Assembly: GCA_029449245.1 (NCBI GenBank)
Contig: JANATF010000014.1
Span: 562,501 to 626,500, forward strand
Length of the DNA: 64,000 bases
Reading direction: 5' to 3'
Source: Mortierella alpina
Taxonomy: Eukaryota > Mortierellomycota > Mortierellomycetes > Mortierellales > Mortierellaceae
Shown here: positions 62,374 through 64,000 of the stretch, one piece after another
How positions within the stretch are numbered: position 1 is the stretch's first letter
Layout of the letters: each line of letters starts with the position of its first letter
Notes under the pieces: model-generated
Seen by the model: the letters and a program-made list of their open reading frames with translations, nothing else
Told to the model about the DNA's origin: nothing
The model's database searches: none
Position numbers and translations under genes: made by a program

Positions 62374-63735
62374 GTGGGCGAGTCAAGAAGTCCGACAAGG
62401 TGCGGGGGGTGAGATGAAGGGTCAGAGGGCAGAGCAGCAGGGATTCTCGCACGAGATGATTATGGCAGCAGCAAACGAAAGGCTTGGGCGGAGTGCAAGG
62501 CGAATGAAAGACAGCTGGGCTGGGTATCCTAGGGCCTCCGATGAAAACGATGGACTAGAGCTGGAGACGGTGTTGCGGACCCAAGGGATGGTGCAAGGAC
62601 ATGTATGCTGGGGAGAGTGCTGATTGTTCTTTTGGGGATGAAGAGCAGGTGAGCGACGAGACGGCGATGGGGGAGAGGGAGCGAGGAGGTGTCGAGCGTC
62701 AAGGGGTTGTGGATGAAACGGAGCTGACAACAAATGGCGGCAACCGCAGGCGACGAGGGCCTCTGCTTGATTTTTCCAGAGGCAGAGCAATGCAGCAATG
62801 CAGCGGGAATGCAAGAGCGCCGTTGCGGGAGCATGATCCCCCAGAGGCAGCCTGTTCTTTTATAGAGGCCCAGGCGAGATGCTGCAGACAGAGGGACAAA
62901 CGAGGGACGGGCCACCTGGCCAACCCTATTGCGTTCCATGGAGAAACTTCGAGCGATCATCGTGCACACGCACGTCGGAAAATTTGCACGCAAGGGAGCT
63001 CTGTTGTGGCCTGCATCCTCGACACGGGCTTCAGGGTCCAACACCACAGGCACAGGATGGCCTGTCTAAAGCAACGCTGGCGATCAGTGGGTGCCAAGCC
63101 AAATGGGTCTTCGTTATTCCTACAGGTACTGTCGCAGGTACCAGTAATCTGTCATGTCTGTGACCCCATTGAGCAAATGCATCCGCCTATGCAGGTGTCG
63201 CCTCACGCTAGACTGGCTCAGGCTGGATGGTCTGCCGAATGTTCCTCCGCATCCTGAACCACCTGCTCAAATACATACCTCGATTGTACTCGTTCCCTTG
63301 CCGGCGCCGTCCACGCCCAAACCGCTTTCAGAACTGGCTTGTGCGGCTGCTGTCGGGCATGACGTGCGTACGAGGAGGGAGGAGGGAGGAAAGAGGAGAG
63401 CTGGGGGACAATAAAAGAATGACAGGAACAAGGTAGACGATGGAAGGATTATCTCGCAGCAGGGACAGGCACAAAGCAGACAAAGGAGGATCTGCACAGA
63501 GACGCAGTGAGCAGGCACAGAGCGCCACATCGGCAGAGGACAAGGGCTTGATTGTGCATGGGCAGGGGGGGAAAAAAAAGACCGCAGGAATTTAGAGCGT
63601 GGACAACCTTTTTCCCGTGAGCAGATTGGCTCGCAACCCAGCACGGTGTGGAACAACCTACGCGCGAGATTCAGTCAGGCTAATAGCGAGTGTTTAAGGC
63701 ACGCACTCCACTGGGTGGAAGAAAGAAAGGAACCC
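62374..63735. other. No gene recognised at the right end
   Basis: The first few hundred bp are the upstream region of the FHA gene. ORFs (for example 62,601-63,257 plus and 62,529-63,053 minus) overlap each other and lack motifs or splice-consistent extensions. I see no coding gene here. Confidence 0.45.
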
Positions 63736-64000
63736 AAAAAAAAAAAAAAAAAAAAAAAAAAGAAAACTGTCTCTCGCTTCGACCACCTCCACCCGCAATT
63801 CCATTCATTACTCGGATCAACTCTCTTCTTCGTCATTCTCCTCTTCTCTGCTGTCTATCTCGGTGCTAGTTTCTCATTCCCTCTGCCCGCCCACTCGCCT
63901 TTCCTTCCCATTCGCCCGTAGAGCATCGACGCTCCCTGTTGCCCTTTGACTCGGTCGCCGACCCCTCTCTCCTTTTTTGCCGTTGCACAGTTCGTCTCTC
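63736..64000 (+). promoter_or_regulatory. Poly-A tract followed by C/T-rich leader-like sequence
   Basis: A26 run at 63,736-63,761, then 240 bp of C/T-rich sequence with no ATG up to the window edge. The composition matches the 5' leaders of WOPR, DENN and CotH genes, so a plus-strand gene probably starts just past 64,000. Inference from composition. Confidence 0.35.

Noticed and set aside
62529-63257. Overlapping 174-aa (-) and 218-aa (+) ORFs near the right end
   Set aside because: Neither has a recognisable domain, and they lie on opposite strands of the same GC-rich DNA.

Overview
This is eukaryotic nuclear DNA from a filamentous fungus. Most genes are split by many short GT-AG introns (mostly about 50-150 nt). 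Promoters are pyrimidine-rich, third codon positions are often C, and the gene set is fungal: CFT1, SPT16, a Gti1/Pac2 (WOPR) regulator, a CotH protein, GIS2 and a peroxisomal acyl-CoA oxidase. A CotH-family protein, high intron density and a DENN+C1 protein together point to early-diverging fungi (Mucoromycota sensu lato, most likely a Mortierella-type species). That placement is inference.

Layout. 1-2,350 is a degraded accessory stretch: the 5' end of a PIN/XPG-like ORF running off the left edge, a frameshifted ubiquitin-hydrolase fragment, a direct repeat and a 56-bp MITE-like palindrome with a 9-bp target duplication. 2,371-9,924 holds CFT1/CPSF160 (+) convergent with VPS74/GOLPH3 (-). 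9,925-14,150 has no recognisable gene. 14,760-23,010 holds a WOPR regulator (+), GDP-mannose 4,6-dehydratase (+), a secreted ML/NPC2-like lipid-binding protein (-) and a Myb/SANT-like factor (-). 24,439-29,944 holds a GNAT acetyltransferase (-) divergent from SPT16 (+). 30,467-35,798 is a translation/respiration block: RPS0 (+), GIS2 (-), MRPL16 (+), COX5 (+). 35,975-44,900 is a run of four minus-strand genes: a DHHC palmitoyltransferase, an SDT1-like nucleotidase, an LSB5-like VHS/GAT adaptor and TRM8. 45,242-52,578 holds EAF3/MRG15 (+) and a large DENN-C1 protein (+). 54,224-62,373 holds CotH (+), acyl-CoA oxidase (-) and a tail-anchored FHA/coiled-coil STRIPAK-type protein (-). The right end is intergenic and seems to enter the leader of a gene beyond the window.

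Exon structures were worked out by hand, requiring GT-AG (once GC-AG) junctions, continuous phase and family-level protein continuity. All listed models are frame-consistent from start to stop. The genes are mostly housekeeping and do not form one pathway; loose themes are chromatin/transcription (CFT1, SPT16, EAF3, WOPR, Myb/SANT), translation (RPS0, GIS2, TRM8, MRPL16) and membrane traffic (VPS74, LSB5-like, DENN, DHHC). I found no convincing new multi-gene system. The more unusual items are the WOPR gene (GC-AG intron behind a long ATG-free leader), possible frame-restoring micro-exons in the SDT1-like gene, a microsatellite serving as a splice-acceptor tract in the FHA gene, and the MITE-like element.
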